From Paragemmobacter ruber (GTDB taxonomy: Bacteria; Pseudomonadota; Alphaproteobacteria; Rhodobacterales; Rhodobacteraceae), in assembly GCF_009908315.1 (NCBI RefSeq), contig NZ_JAAATW010000003.1, positions 186,001 to 250,000 on the forward strand: a DNA stretch of 64,000 nt. Direction: 5' to 3'. Made by a program: the position numbers and the translations under genes. This document shows positions 54,543 through 63,628 of the stretch, in pieces. Each line of letters starts with the position of its first letter. Within the stretch, counting starts at the first letter, position 1. Under the pieces are notes generated by a model. That model was not told the origin of the DNA, did no database searches, and saw nothing but the letters and a program-made list of their open reading frames with translations.

Positions 54543-55862
54543 TCAGTCGTTCCGCGCCAGCGCGCGGGCGAGGGCGTGATAGGAGGTTTTCGGGGTGCGC
54601 TTCAAGGTGGTGAAGTCGACATGGACAAGGCCGAAGCGCTTTTCGTAACCGAACGCCCATTCGTAATTGTCCAGAAGCGACCAGTAGAAGAAGCCCCGCA
54701 CATTGGCGCCGTCGGCGATGGCGCGTTTGGTGGCGGCGAGGTGGGCGAAGAGGAAGTCTTCGCGGATTGTGTCGGGGATGTCGGGGTGGTCGGCATTGGC
54801 CATGCCGTTTTCGGTGACATAGAGCGGCAGGTCGCCCACATAATCGCGCGCCATGCGGGTGAGGAAATGGTGCAGGCCGTCGGGGTAGATTTCCCAATCC
54901 ATCTGCGTCTTGGGCAGGGGGCCGGTCACATCGCGCGTGGCGGGCCATGGCGCGCCGGGGACGTGCTGTTGGATGTGGCGGGTGTAGTAGTTGATCCCCA
55001 GCCAATCCAGTGGCTGGCCGATGAGGGCCATGTCATCCTGCCAGTTGGCGGGCATGTGGGGGGCGAGGCCTTCGAGCACGATGTCGGGATAGCTGCGGCG
55101 GGTGATGGCTTCGATGAACCAGCGGTTGAAGATGCCATCGGCGCGTGCGGCGGCCTGCACGTCCTGCGCCGTGTCCGAGGCGGGTTGGCAATAGTCGAAG
55201 TTCAGCACGATCCCGAGGTTGGGCTGGCCCATGCCGCGCAGGCGTTCCACGGCAAGGCCATGGGCGAGCAGGATGTGGTGCATGGCGCGGGCGGCGGCGC
55301 GGATGTCGCGCAGGCCGGGCGCGTGGTGGCCCAGGAAATGCGAAAGCCAGGCCACGCACCAGGGTTCGTTGATCGTGGCGATGGAGGCCACGCGATCGCC
55401 CAGGCGGCGGGTGATGGTTTCGGCGAAATCGGCGAAGCGGTGGCAGGTGTCGCGGTTCGTCCAGCCGCCCTTGTCGGCCAGCGCGGAGGGCAGTTCCCAG
55501 TGGTAGAGCGTCTGGAAGGGTTTGAGCCCGCGTTCCAGCATCCCGTCCACCAGACGGTCGTAGAAGGCGAGGCCCTCGGGGTTGACCGTCGCGCCATCGG
55601 GCATGACGCGCGCCCATGAGGTGGAGAAGCGGTAGGCATCCATATTGGCCGCGCGGAGGAGATCGAGATCGGCGGGCCAGTGATGGATATGGTCGCAGGC
55701 GGTGGCGCCATCGTCGGCGCGCAGGACGTTGCCGGGGGTCGCGGCGAAAGTGTCCCAATGGCAGGGGCCACAGCCGCCAAAGCGCGACCCTTCGATCTGA
55801 TAGGCGGCGGTGGCGGCCCCGAACAGGAAGCCTTCGGGGAAGTCGAACCGGGACAGGGGCAT
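54543..55862 (-). CDS. bgl: Beta-glucosidase, glycoside hydrolase family 1
   Basis: Retaining GH1 enzyme releasing glucose from beta-glucosides. The 439-residue product has FPEGFLFGAATAAYQIEGS at the start, the acid/base Glu in ATINEPWCVAW near residue 165, and the nucleophile Glu in YVTENGMANADHP near 345, followed by WSLLDNYEWAFGYEKRFGL. No signal peptide, so it is intracellular. It begins two bases from the stop of the LacI-family regulator gene and is followed by glk, which would take up the product. A beta-glucosidase in an alpha-glucoside locus widens its substrate range. Confidence 0.94.
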   Translation of the reverse strand: MPLSRFDFPEGFLFGAATAAYQIEGSRFGGCGPCHWDTFAATPGNVLRADDGATACDHIHHWPADLDLLRAANMDAYRFSTSWARVMPDGATVNPEGLAFYDRLVDGMLERGLKPFQTLYHWELPSALADKGGWTNRDTCHRFADFAETITRRLGDRVASIATINEPWCVAWLSHFLGHHAPGLRDIRAAARAMHHILLAHGLAVERLRGMGQPNLGIVLNFDYCQPASDTAQDVQAAARADGIFNRWFIEAITRRSYPDIVLEGLAPHMPANWQDDMALIGQPLDWLGINYYTRHIQQHVPGAPWPATRDVTGPLPKTQMDWEIYPDGLHHFLTRMARDYVGDLPLYVTENGMANADHPDIPDTIREDFLFAHLAATKRAIADGANVRGFFYWSLLDNYEWAFGYEKRFGLVHVDFTTLKRTPKTSYHALARALARND

Positions 55863-55863
55863 G

Positions 55864-56907
55864 TCAGACCTTGGGGGCAGGAGAGCGGGGGGCCGGGCCG
55901 GTGGATTGGCCGATGATCAACTCGGCCTCGAGCAGGCGGTGTTCGGGGCCTGCGCCGGGCTGGGCGATGAGGGAGAGCAGCATCTCGGCCGCGATGCGGC
56001 CCGCGTCGCGCACGGAGGAGCGGGTGGCGGTGAAGATCGGCACGTCGCCGCCGTTCTTCATGTAGGACAGATCATCGTCATGGATGATGACCGAGATGTC
56101 GCGGCCAAGTTTCAGGCCGCGCTCTTCTATGGCGCGGCGCACGCCCATGCCGGAGATCATGGAGGCGACGAGGAAGGCCGTGGGGGGCGCGGGCGCATCG
56201 AGCATGGCAGAGGCGGCGCGGTAGCCCGAGATTTCCGTCATCTCGTCGGATGACATCAGCGCGGGGTCGATCGGCATGGCCCGCCCGGCCAGCGCATCGA
56301 CATAGCCGGTGCGGCGGCGGATGGCGAAATCCATGAATTCGAGCCCGTTCACAAGGCCGATGCGGGCATGGCCGAGGTCGAGCAGAAATTCGGTCGCGCG
56401 CTGGAAGGCGCGGCGGTTGTTCACATCCACCCAAGAATAGGGCAGTTCGGCCCCCGTCGCCCGGCCGTGGACCACGAAGGGCAGGCCGATTTCGTGCAGG
56501 AGCGGGATGCGGGGGTCGTTCATGCGGGGGGCGTGCAGGATCACGCCATCGGCGCTGCCGCGGGATTTCAGGTCGCGATAGGCCTGTTCTTCGGCCTCGT
56601 CAGGGACGACGGAGAGGATCATGTCATAGCCGTTGCGGGAATAGGTTTCGCCCGCGCCGGCGATGAAATCGGCGAAGATGGGGTTCACGATTTCGTGCCG
56701 GGTGGCGAGGGGGATGACATGGCCCACCGCCAGCGCGCGCCCCGTGGCAAGGCGGATCGCGCGGGTGTTGGGGCGGTAGTTGTGACGCTTGGCCGCGGCC
56801 ATGACGCGTTCGCGCGTGGCCTCGTTCACCTCGGGGTAGCCGTTGAGGGCGCGGCTGACGGTCGTGGGCGAGAGGCCCAGCTTCGTGGCCAGTTCCTTGA
56901 GGTTCAT
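55864..56907 (-). CDS. aglR: LacI-family regulator of the agl/bgl locus
   Basis: A 347-residue LacI-type repressor. The HTH and hinge are MNLKELATKLGLSPTTVSRA through RHNYRPNTRA (about residue 53), followed by a periplasmic-binding-protein-like sugar domain. It lies between bgl and aglE, divergent from aglE, as AglR does in Sinorhizobium. Two near-identical palindromes stand before its own start and before aglE, so autoregulation and control of aglEFGAK are likely. An ATG six codons earlier exists; MNLKEL matches the family start. No good ribosome site is seen. Confidence 0.88.
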   Translation of the reverse strand: MNLKELATKLGLSPTTVSRALNGYPEVNEATRERVMAAAKRHNYRPNTRAIRLATGRALAVGHVIPLATRHEIVNPIFADFIAGAGETYSRNGYDMILSVVPDEAEEQAYRDLKSRGSADGVILHAPRMNDPRIPLLHEIGLPFVVHGRATGAELPYSWVDVNNRRAFQRATEFLLDLGHARIGLVNGLEFMDFAIRRRTGYVDALAGRAMPIDPALMSSDEMTEISGYRAASAMLDAPAPPTAFLVASMISGMGVRRAIEERGLKLGRDISVIIHDDDLSYMKNGGDVPIFTATRSSVRDAGRIAAEMLLSLIAQPGAGPEHRLLEAELIIGQSTGPAPRSPAPKV

Positions 56908-56920
56908 GGCAGCGCGCGCA

Positions 56921-56936
56921 TCCAAAACGGTTTCAA
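56921..56936. promoter_or_regulatory. Operator 1 of the LacI-family regulator
   Basis: TCCAAAACGGTTTCAA, an imperfect palindrome around CG, 14 bases before the aglR start. It matches operator 2 at 14 of 16 positions. Binding here would repress aglR-bgl-glk. Confidence 0.62.
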
Positions 56937-57094
56937 TCGGGGCGCAGGTTAGACAAGCGGTGTGTCAAGGTCAAAGATTAACGGCGCAGGCGGCGGGGCC
57001 GAATGCTTTATCCAGTGGCTGCCAGAGGCCGCCGATGCCTGTTCGGGCTGCGCTTTGGATTGACTTGAACAAGGGGATGGGCAAGTCTTTCGCA

Positions 57095-57110
57095 TCCAAA
57101 GCGGTTTGAA
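57095..57110. promoter_or_regulatory. Operator 2, in the aglE promoter
   Basis: TCCAAAGCGGTTTGAA, palindromic around CG as LacI-family sites are. It lies 61 bases before aglE. TTGACT at 57060-57065 with AAGTCT 17 bases later is a possible promoter just upstream, which would put the operator near the transcription start. Confidence 0.65.
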
Positions 57111-57170
57111 ATCGATTCTGACCGAGATTGGCTAAAGCCCCGCAAGAGGGCGGGGAATCGGGAGGTTAAG

Positions 57171-58523
57171 ATGAAGGCGAGGTATCTCGCGGGCGCTGCG
57201 GCGCTTGCGCTTGTGTCCGGCGGCGCGTCGGCACAGGATTTGAAGTTTCCGATCGGCGAGGGCGCGTTCAACTGGGACAGCTACGCCGCCTTTGACGAGA
57301 AGTATAATCTGGATGGCCAGCGGATCACCGTGCTGGGGCCGTGGCTGAGCGTGGACCAGGCGCTGTTTGAGAGCGTGATCGCCTATTTCGAGGCCGCGAC
57401 CGGGGCGGATGTGGAGTATATCGGCGCGGAGGGGTTTGAGCAGCAGGTGGTCATCGACGCCGAGGCCGGATCGCCGCCCGATGTGGCGGTTTTTCCGCAG
57501 CCAGGGCTGGTGCGCGGCATGGCGGCGAAGGGGCAGGTGCTGCCCATGTCGCCCGAGATCGTGCAATGGACCAAGGACAACTATGCCGCCGGGCAATCCT
57601 GGGTGGATCTGGTCACCTTCCCCGGCGCGGACGGGGCGGTGGGGACCTTTGGGTTCTTCTACAAGGTCGATGTGAAGTCGCTGGTCTGGTATGTGCCGGA
57701 GAATTTCGAGGATGCCGGGTATGAAGTGCCCTCCACGATGGAGGAGCTGAAGGCGCTGACCGATCAGATCGTGGCCGATGGTGGCGTGCCGTGGTGCATC
57801 GGGCTGGGGTCTGGCGGGGCGACGGGCTGGCCTGCGACCGACTGGGTCGAGGACATGATGCTGCGCACGACCACGCCCGAGAACTATGACAAGTGGGTGT
57901 CGAACGAGTTGAAGTTCAACGATCCGATCGTGGTGAACGCGATCGAGCAGTTCGGTGCCTTCGCCAAGACCGATGCCTATGTGTCGGGCGGGGCGGGTTC
58001 GGTGGCCTCGACCGATTTCCGGGACAGCCCGAAGGGTTTGTTCACCTCGCCGCCGCAATGCTACATGCACCGTCAGGCGTCGTTCATCCCGTCCTTCTTC
58101 CCCGAAGGCACGGTGATCGGGGAGGATGCGGATTTCTTCTACTTCCCCGCCTTCGCCGAGCAGGATCTGGGTCAGCCGGTGCTGGGTGCCGGCACGACCA
58201 TGGGTCTGATGAAGGAATCGGAAGCGGGCCGCGCCTTCATCGAATTCCTGACCACGCCCATCGCGCATGAGGTCTGGATGAACCAGACCGGGTTCCTGAC
58301 GCCGCATAAGGGGGTGAATACCGATCTTTATGGCGATCCGACGCTGAAGAAGATGGGCGACATCCTGCTGAATGCGACGACGTTCCGCTTTGACGGATCG
58401 GACCTTATGCCGGGCGGCGTGGGGGCGGGCGTGTTCTGGACGGGCATGGTCGATTTCGTGGGCGGTGCCTCGGCGCAGGAGGTGGCGGATTCGATCCAGT
58501 CCACCTGGGATTCCATACAGTAA
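57171..58523 (+). CDS. aglE: Alpha-glucoside ABC transporter, substrate-binding protein
   Basis: Periplasmic receptor for alpha-glucosides (sucrose, trehalose, maltose type). The 450-residue precursor has a signal peptide to about residue 21 (cleavage after GGASA). The mature part is a family 1 solute-binding protein with GPWLSVDQALFESVIAYFEA near residue 50 and conserved aromatic sugar-contact residues such as WPATDWVEDM. GGGAGGTTAAG precedes the ATG. It is the first gene of aglEFGAK; a perfect hairpin follows it before aglF. Confidence 0.94.
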   Translation: MKARYLAGAAALALVSGGASAQDLKFPIGEGAFNWDSYAAFDEKYNLDGQRITVLGPWLSVDQALFESVIAYFEAATGADVEYIGAEGFEQQVVIDAEAGSPPDVAVFPQPGLVRGMAAKGQVLPMSPEIVQWTKDNYAAGQSWVDLVTFPGADGAVGTFGFFYKVDVKSLVWYVPENFEDAGYEVPSTMEELKALTDQIVADGGVPWCIGLGSGGATGWPATDWVEDMMLRTTTPENYDKWVSNELKFNDPIVVNAIEQFGAFAKTDAYVSGGAGSVASTDFRDSPKGLFTSPPQCYMHRQASFIPSFFPEGTVIGEDADFFYFPAFAEQDLGQPVLGAGTTMGLMKESEAGRAFIEFLTTPIAHEVWMNQTGFLTPHKGVNTDLYGDPTLKKMGDILLNATTFRFDGSDLMPGGVGAGVFWTGMVDFVGGASAQEVADSIQSTWDSIQ

Positions 58524-58532
58524 CGCAGGATC

Positions 58533-58560
58533 GGCCCGCCGCGGGGTGCGGCGGGCCTTT
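58533..58560 (+). terminator. Hairpin between aglE and aglF (partial terminator or 3' stabiliser)
   Basis: GGCCCGCCGC, loop GGGGT, GCGGCGGGCC then TTT. The 10-bp stem is perfect. In transporter operons such hairpins after the binding-protein gene keep its mRNA in excess over the permease part, either by partial termination or by blocking 3' decay. The operon clearly continues beyond it. Confidence 0.75.
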
Positions 58561-58651
58561 CCCCTTGTGCCTGTGCGCGCTGCGGCCCCCTGACGGCGGC
58601 GGCCTGTGCGCGGGCACGGATATCTGGGCGCCTTGGGAGGGGGTCTGAGAG

Positions 58652-59644
58652 ATGGAACAGTTCTTCGGCGCGGCGACGACCATCGTCATCGGGGTGGGGG
58701 GGTGCCTGCTTTATTTCTTTGCGAGCAACCTTCTGCTGGACCGGCTGTTTCCGGCGTCAGGCCCCAATATCAGCCGCAACATCAACCGGGCCAATGCGAT
58801 CAGGCCTTGGTTGTTTCTCTTGCCTGCGCTGATCCTGCTGGCGCTGTATCTGGTCTATCCGCTGTTCTGGTCGATCTACCTGTCGGTCATGGATGCGGGG
58901 GGCCAGCGCTTCGTGGGCGCCGACAACTATGTGTGGATGGTGAACGACCCGAAATTCATCGAGTCGATGCGCAACAACATCCTGTGGCTGATCGTGGTGC
59001 CGGCCTTTTCCACCTTTTTCGGGCTGGTGGCGGCGGCGGTGACGGACCGCATCCGCTGGGGCAATTTCGCCAAGGCCATGATCTTCATGCCGATGGCGAT
59101 TTCCTTTGTCGGCGCGTCGGTGATCTGGAAGTTCGTCTATGATTTCCGCCCCGAGGGGCAGAACCAGATCGGCCTGTTGAACGCGATCGTGGAGGCCTTT
59201 GGCGGCGCGCCCGAGACGTGGCTGACGCATGAGATCGTGAACAGCTTCCTGCTGATGGTGGTGCTGATCTGGATCCAGACGGGCTTTGCCATGGTGATCC
59301 TGTCTGCCGCGTTGCGGGGCATCCCGGAAGAGACGGTGGAGGCGGCCATTCTGGACGGCGCATCGCCCCTGCAGTTGTTCTTCAAGATCAAGGTGCCGCA
59401 GATCTGGGGGACGATCCTTGTCGTCTGGACAACGATCACCATCACGGTGCTGAAGGTGTTCGACATCGTGCTGACCATGACCAATGGGCAGTGGGGGACG
59501 CAGGTCCTTGGCAATTACATGTATGACTGGCTGGTGCGCGGGCAGGACAGCGGCCGCGCCTCGGCCATTGCCATCGTGATCATGCTTCTGGTGTTGCCGA
59601 TCATGATCTGGAACATCCGGAACGCCCGCAGGGAGATGCGCTGA
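58652..59644 (+). CDS. aglF: Alpha-glucoside ABC transporter permease AglF
   Basis: Inner-membrane permease, 330 residues, about seven to eight transmembrane helices. The binding-protein-dependent transport (EAA) loop is seen as AALRGIPEETVEAAILDGAS near residue 226, with the core VVWTTITITVLKVFDIVLTM after it. The N-terminal helix MEQFFGAATTIVIGVGGCLL is an extra segment typical of AglF. It overlaps aglG by one base (TGATG). Confidence 0.93.
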   Translation: MEQFFGAATTIVIGVGGCLLYFFASNLLLDRLFPASGPNISRNINRANAIRPWLFLLPALILLALYLVYPLFWSIYLSVMDAGGQRFVGADNYVWMVNDPKFIESMRNNILWLIVVPAFSTFFGLVAAAVTDRIRWGNFAKAMIFMPMAISFVGASVIWKFVYDFRPEGQNQIGLLNAIVEAFGGAPETWLTHEIVNSFLLMVVLIWIQTGFAMVILSAALRGIPEETVEAAILDGASPLQLFFKIKVPQIWGTILVVWTTITITVLKVFDIVLTMTNGQWGTQVLGNYMYDWLVRGQDSGRASAIAIVIMLLVLPIMIWNIRNARREMR

Positions 59645-60774
59645 TGGACAATATCGTTGGCCAGAGGTCGAGCCTGACGTGGCTGGTGAACCTGTGCGCG
59701 GTGGCGCTGGTGCTGCTCTGGACGATCCCGACCTTCGGGCTTTTGGTGTCATCGTTCCGGGACCGGGATCAGATCCTGTCATCGGGGTGGTGGCAGTCGG
59801 TATTCCCGCAGGAGGCCACGATGCAATACCGCGCGGGCGCCCCGGATACGGCGGTGCAGGAGGGCGGGCTGTTCGTGATCGCGGGCAATGTGTTCGAGGG
59901 CGGTGGCGGGGTGGTGAGCGCCTTTGGCATCACCTCGCGCGAGCCGGGGGCCTTTGCGGCGGGCGAGGTGGCGCAGACGAATGACGGCTATGAGCTGACG
60001 GTGGCGGAGGATGGCAGCTATCGGCTGACCTCGGCCACGCCGTTCGAAGGGACGCGGGGCGAGCGCATCTTTGTGACCACGACCCAGCCGCCGACCTTCA
60101 CGACCGAGAATTTCGCGCGCGTTCTGAATGCCGAAGGGCTGGGGCGCGGGTTTCTGAACACGTTGACGGTGTCGATCCCGGCGACGGTGATCCCGATCCT
60201 TGTGGCGGCTTTCGCGGCCTATGCGCTGGCATGGATGGATTTTCCCGGGCGGGCGCTGCTGATTGCGGCTGTGGTGGGGCTTTTGGTGGTGCCGTTGCAG
60301 CTGGCGCTGATCCCGCTGTTGCAATTGCATCTGAAGGCGGGGATCGGGAAGAGCTATCTGGGGATATGGCTGGCGCATACGGCCTTTGGCCTGCCCTTGG
60401 CGATATACCTCTTGCGCAACTACATGGCCGGGTTGCCGCGCGACATCATCGAGAGCGCGCGGGTGGATGGGGCGACGGATTTCCAGATTTTCCTGAAGAT
60501 CATCCTGCCCCTGTCTTTCCCGGCCCTGGCGTCCTTTGCGATCTTTCAGTTCCTATGGACGTGGAACGACCTGCTGGTGGCGCTGGTCTTTCTGGGATCG
60601 ACGCAGGATCAGTTGGTGATGACGGGGCAGTTGAAGGAGTTGATGGGATCGCGCGGCGGGGATTGGGAAATCCTTGCGGCTTCGGCCTTCATCAGCATCG
60701 CGGTGCCGTTGGCGGTGTTCTTCGCCATGCAGAAATATCTGGTCCGCGGCTTGTTGGCCGGATCGGTGAAGTGA
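59644..60774 (+). CDS. aglG: Alpha-glucoside ABC transporter permease AglG
   Basis: Second permease, 376 residues. After the first helix (about residues 15-40) a periplasmic insert of roughly 100 residues (YRAGAPDTAVQEGGLFVIAG and following) precedes the remaining five helices, as in other AglG proteins. The EAA loop is NYMAGLPRDIIESARVDGAT near residue 259. It begins within the aglF stop and is 13 bases before aglA. Confidence 0.93.
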   Translation: MDNIVGQRSSLTWLVNLCAVALVLLWTIPTFGLLVSSFRDRDQILSSGWWQSVFPQEATMQYRAGAPDTAVQEGGLFVIAGNVFEGGGGVVSAFGITSREPGAFAAGEVAQTNDGYELTVAEDGSYRLTSATPFEGTRGERIFVTTTQPPTFTTENFARVLNAEGLGRGFLNTLTVSIPATVIPILVAAFAAYALAWMDFPGRALLIAAVVGLLVVPLQLALIPLLQLHLKAGIGKSYLGIWLAHTAFGLPLAIYLLRNYMAGLPRDIIESARVDGATDFQIFLKIILPLSFPALASFAIFQFLWTWNDLLVALVFLGSTQDQLVMTGQLKELMGSRGGDWEILAASAFISIAVPLAVFFAMQKYLVRGLLAGSVK

Positions 60775-60787
60775 GAAAGACAGGACG

Positions 60788-62413
60788 ATGACAGATGTGA
60801 TCGGCGGGGATGCCGACTGGTGGCGGGGCGCGGTGATCTATCAGATCTATCCCCGCAGCTTTCAGGACAGCAATGGCGACGGGGTGGGCGATCTGGGCGG
60901 CATCGTGGAGCGGCTGCCGCATATCGCGGGGCTGGGGGCGGATGCGATCTGGATCAGCCCGTTCTTCACCAGCCCGATGAAGGATTTCGGCTATGACGTG
61001 AGCGACTATTGCGACGTCGATCCGATGTTCGGGACGCTGGCCGATTTCGACCGGGTAGTGGCGCAGGCGCGCGAGTTGGGTCTGAAGGTGATGATCGACC
61101 TCGTGCTGTCGCATACCAGTGACCAGCATCCTTGGTTCAGGGAAAGCCGGAAGGACCGGGGCAATGCCAAGGCGGATTGGTATGTCTGGGCGGAGCCGAA
61201 GCCCGACGGGACGGCGCCCAACAACTGGCTGTCGGTCTTTGGCGGGTCGGCGTGGCAATGGGACGGGCGGCGGCAGCAATATTATCTGCACAACTTCCTG
61301 ACCAGCCAGCCGGACCTGAACCTGCATCACGCGCCGGTGCAGGAGGCGCTTTTGGATGTGGCGCGGTTCTGGCTGGCGCGGGGGGTGAACGGGTTCCGGC
61401 TGGATACGATCAATTTCTATTTTGCTGACAAGTATTTGCGGGACAATCCCGCGCTGCCGCCCGAGTTGCGCAATGACAGTATCGCGCCCAGCGTGAACCC
61501 CTATAACCACCAGTTGCATCTGTTCTCGAAAAACCAGCCGGAAAACCTTGATTTCCTGCGGAAATTCCGCGCGGTGCTGGAGCCTTTTGGCGCGGCGGCG
61601 GTGGGCGAGGTGGGCGATGCCCAGCGGGGGCTGGAGATCATGGCCGAATATACCTCGGGCGGGGACAAGGTGCAGATGTGCTATCCGTTCGAGATGCTGC
61701 AACCGGCGCGGTTGACGGCGCGGTCGGCGGCGGCGGTGTTCGATCGGCTGGCGGCGGCGGCGCCGGATGCCTGGCCCTGCTGGGCCTATTCGAACCACGA
61801 TACCGTGCGCCATGTGACGCGCTGGGGGCTTTCGGACGCTGCTGCCCGGGTTTACGCGACGATGCTGATGTGTCTGCGCGGGTCGGTCTGCCTGTATCAG
61901 GGCGAGGAACTGGCGCTGCCGGAAGCCGAGATCGCCTTTGAGGAGTTGCAGGATCCTTACGGGATCGAGTTCTGGCCGGAGTTCAAGGGGCGCGACGGGT
62001 GCCGGACGCCGATGCCTTGGGTCACGGATAACGGGCTTTGCGGATTCTCGAGCGCCGAGCGCGCGTGGCTGCCGGTGACGGCGCCGCATCGCCCGCTGGC
62101 CGTGGCGACGCAGGAGGCGGAGCCGGGATCCATGCTGCACCATTACCGCAGCCTGCTGGCCTTTCGGCGGGGGCATCTGACCTTTGCCCGGGGCCGGATG
62201 ACGGGCTGGCGGGCCGAGGGGGATGTGTTCAGTTTCACCCGGTCGGGCGGGAGCGAGATTTTCTGCGCCTTCAATCTGGGCGAGGCCCCGGCGCGGGTGG
62301 CGCTGCCTGCGGGGCATTGGGAGCGGATCGGGGAAGCCGTGGGGAGCATCGCGCCCGTAGGCAATGGGGTGGAATTGCCCGGATGGGGCTGTGCCATCGT
62401 GAAGAAGGTTTGA
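60788..62413 (+). CDS. aglA: Alpha-glucosidase, glycoside hydrolase family 13
   Basis: Cytosolic retaining enzyme that cleaves imported alpha-glucosides. The 541 residues show DWWRGAVIYQIYPRSFQDSN at the start, conserved region I DLVLSHTSDQHPWF near residue 103, region II GFRLDTINFY with the nucleophile Asp near 204, region III GEVGDAQRG with the acid/base Glu near 275 and region IV YSNHDTVRHV near 334. No signal peptide. It lies between aglG and aglK, so hydrolysis follows import; Glk would phosphorylate the glucose. Confidence 0.93.
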   Translation: MTDVIGGDADWWRGAVIYQIYPRSFQDSNGDGVGDLGGIVERLPHIAGLGADAIWISPFFTSPMKDFGYDVSDYCDVDPMFGTLADFDRVVAQARELGLKVMIDLVLSHTSDQHPWFRESRKDRGNAKADWYVWAEPKPDGTAPNNWLSVFGGSAWQWDGRRQQYYLHNFLTSQPDLNLHHAPVQEALLDVARFWLARGVNGFRLDTINFYFADKYLRDNPALPPELRNDSIAPSVNPYNHQLHLFSKNQPENLDFLRKFRAVLEPFGAAAVGEVGDAQRGLEIMAEYTSGGDKVQMCYPFEMLQPARLTARSAAAVFDRLAAAAPDAWPCWAYSNHDTVRHVTRWGLSDAAARVYATMLMCLRGSVCLYQGEELALPEAEIAFEELQDPYGIEFWPEFKGRDGCRTPMPWVTDNGLCGFSSAERAWLPVTAPHRPLAVATQEAEPGSMLHHYRSLLAFRRGHLTFARGRMTGWRAEGDVFSFTRSGGSEIFCAFNLGEAPARVALPAGHWERIGEAVGSIAPVGNGVELPGWGCAIVKKV

Positions 62414-62428
62414 GGGGGAGGGACGGGC

Positions 62429-63514
62429 ATGGCGGATCTGAAGCTGGTCAATGTCGAGAAGGCCTATGGCGAGGTGCGTGTCCTGCGTGACATCAACCTT
62501 GATATCAAGACGGGCGAATTGATCGTGTTTGTCGGCCCCTCGGGCTGTGGGAAATCGACGCTTTTGCGGATGATCGCGGGGCTGGAGCGGATCACGGGGG
62601 GCGACTTTTCCATCGACGGGGTGCGGATGAACGACATACCGCCCGCCCAGCGCGGCATTGCGATGGTGTTCCAGTCTTACGCGCTGTACCCGCACATGAC
62701 GGTGCGGGACAACATGGCCTTTGCCCTGAAGATCGCGAAGAAGAGCGCGGCCGAGATCAATGCGGCGGTGGAGAAGGCCGCGAAGATCCTGCAGCTGACC
62801 CCCTATCTGGACCGTCTGCCCAAGGCGCTTTCGGGTGGGCAGCGGCAGCGGGTGGCGATCGGGCGGTCGATCGTGCGCGATCCCAAGGTCTATCTCTTTG
62901 ACGAGCCGCTTTCGAATCTGGACGCAGCGCTGCGGGTGGCGACGCGGATCGAGATCGCGCAGCTGAAGGAGCAGATGCCAAATTCCACGATGATCTATGT
63001 GACCCATGATCAGGTGGAGGCGATGACGCTGGCATCCCGCATCGTGGTGCTGGCAGGCGGCGGGATCAGCCAGGTGGGGGCGCCGCTGGAACTGTATGAG
63101 CGGCCGCGGAACGAGTTCGTGGCGCAGTTCATCGGCAGCCCGGCGATGAACCTTTTGCCCGGGCAGGTGATCGCGACCGGGGCGCAGACGGTGGTGCGGC
63201 TGGACAATGGCGGGATCGCGCGGTCATCGGTGCCGACGGAAGCCTCTGACATGGGGTTGCGGGTGAATGTGGGCGTGCGGCCCGAGGATTTTCTGGAAAC
63301 CCCTGAAGAGGGTATGTTCACCGGCGAGGTGGAGATCACCGAGGCCTTGGGCGAGGTGACGCTGCTTTACTTCAAGCGGCAGGGGGACGCGGCGCAGGTG
63401 GTGGCAAAGCTGCCCGGCATCCATGCCGATCTGCGCCACAAGACGGTGACGCTGTCGGCGGCGGCGCACAAGGTGCATCTCTTTGCGAACGGGGAATCGC
63501 TGCTTTATCGGTGA
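62429..63514 (+). CDS. aglK: Alpha-glucoside ABC transporter ATP-binding protein
   Basis: A 361-residue MalK-type ATPase. Walker A GPSGCGKST near residue 36, Q-loop VFQSYALYPHMTV, signature LSGGQRQRVAIGRS near 133, Walker B VYLFDEPLSNLDA and the H-loop YVTHDQVEAM near 190. The last ~120 residues form the TOBE-type regulatory domain. It completes the importer of aglE, aglF and aglG. A terminator follows. Confidence 0.94.
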   Translation: MADLKLVNVEKAYGEVRVLRDINLDIKTGELIVFVGPSGCGKSTLLRMIAGLERITGGDFSIDGVRMNDIPPAQRGIAMVFQSYALYPHMTVRDNMAFALKIAKKSAAEINAAVEKAAKILQLTPYLDRLPKALSGGQRQRVAIGRSIVRDPKVYLFDEPLSNLDAALRVATRIEIAQLKEQMPNSTMIYVTHDQVEAMTLASRIVVLAGGGISQVGAPLELYERPRNEFVAQFIGSPAMNLLPGQVIATGAQTVVRLDNGGIARSSVPTEASDMGLRVNVGVRPEDFLETPEEGMFTGEVEITEALGEVTLLYFKRQGDAAQVVAKLPGIHADLRHKTVTLSAAAHKVHLFANGESLLYR

Positions 63515-63570
63515 GCGCGGGCATGGGAGATGTCCTGCCAGCCGCAGCCTTTGCGGATGGGGTGCGTTCT

Positions 63571-63596
63571 TGGGTATTTGGGCCAAGATGAAGGGG
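63571..63596 (+). repeat. Intergenic repeat GGGTATTTGGGCCAAG, copy 4
   Basis: TGGGTATTTGGGCCAAGATG then AAGGGG, 57 bases after aglK. Its final GGGG is the first arm of the aglK terminator, unlike copy 1 where the same end forms a ribosome site. Confidence 0.75.
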
Positions 63597-63620
63597 CAGG
63601 GCGCTTGGTCCTGCCCTTTT
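63594..63620 (+). terminator. Terminator of the agl operon
   Basis: GGGCAGG, nine-base loop, CCTGCCC, then TTTT. It closes aglEFGAK ahead of the convergent agmatinase-family gene. Confidence 0.78.
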
Positions 63621-63628
63621 GGTTTGGC

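Noticed and set aside
53542-55005. Extending glk upstream to a 487-residue protein
   Set aside because: The extra N-terminus is antisense-frame sequence of bgl; LADIGGTNTR must be near the N-terminus of glucokinase.
60692-63007. A 771-codon frame antisense to aglA and aglK
   Set aside because: Same GC-shadow effect; aglA and aglK show all catalytic motifs in the other frame.
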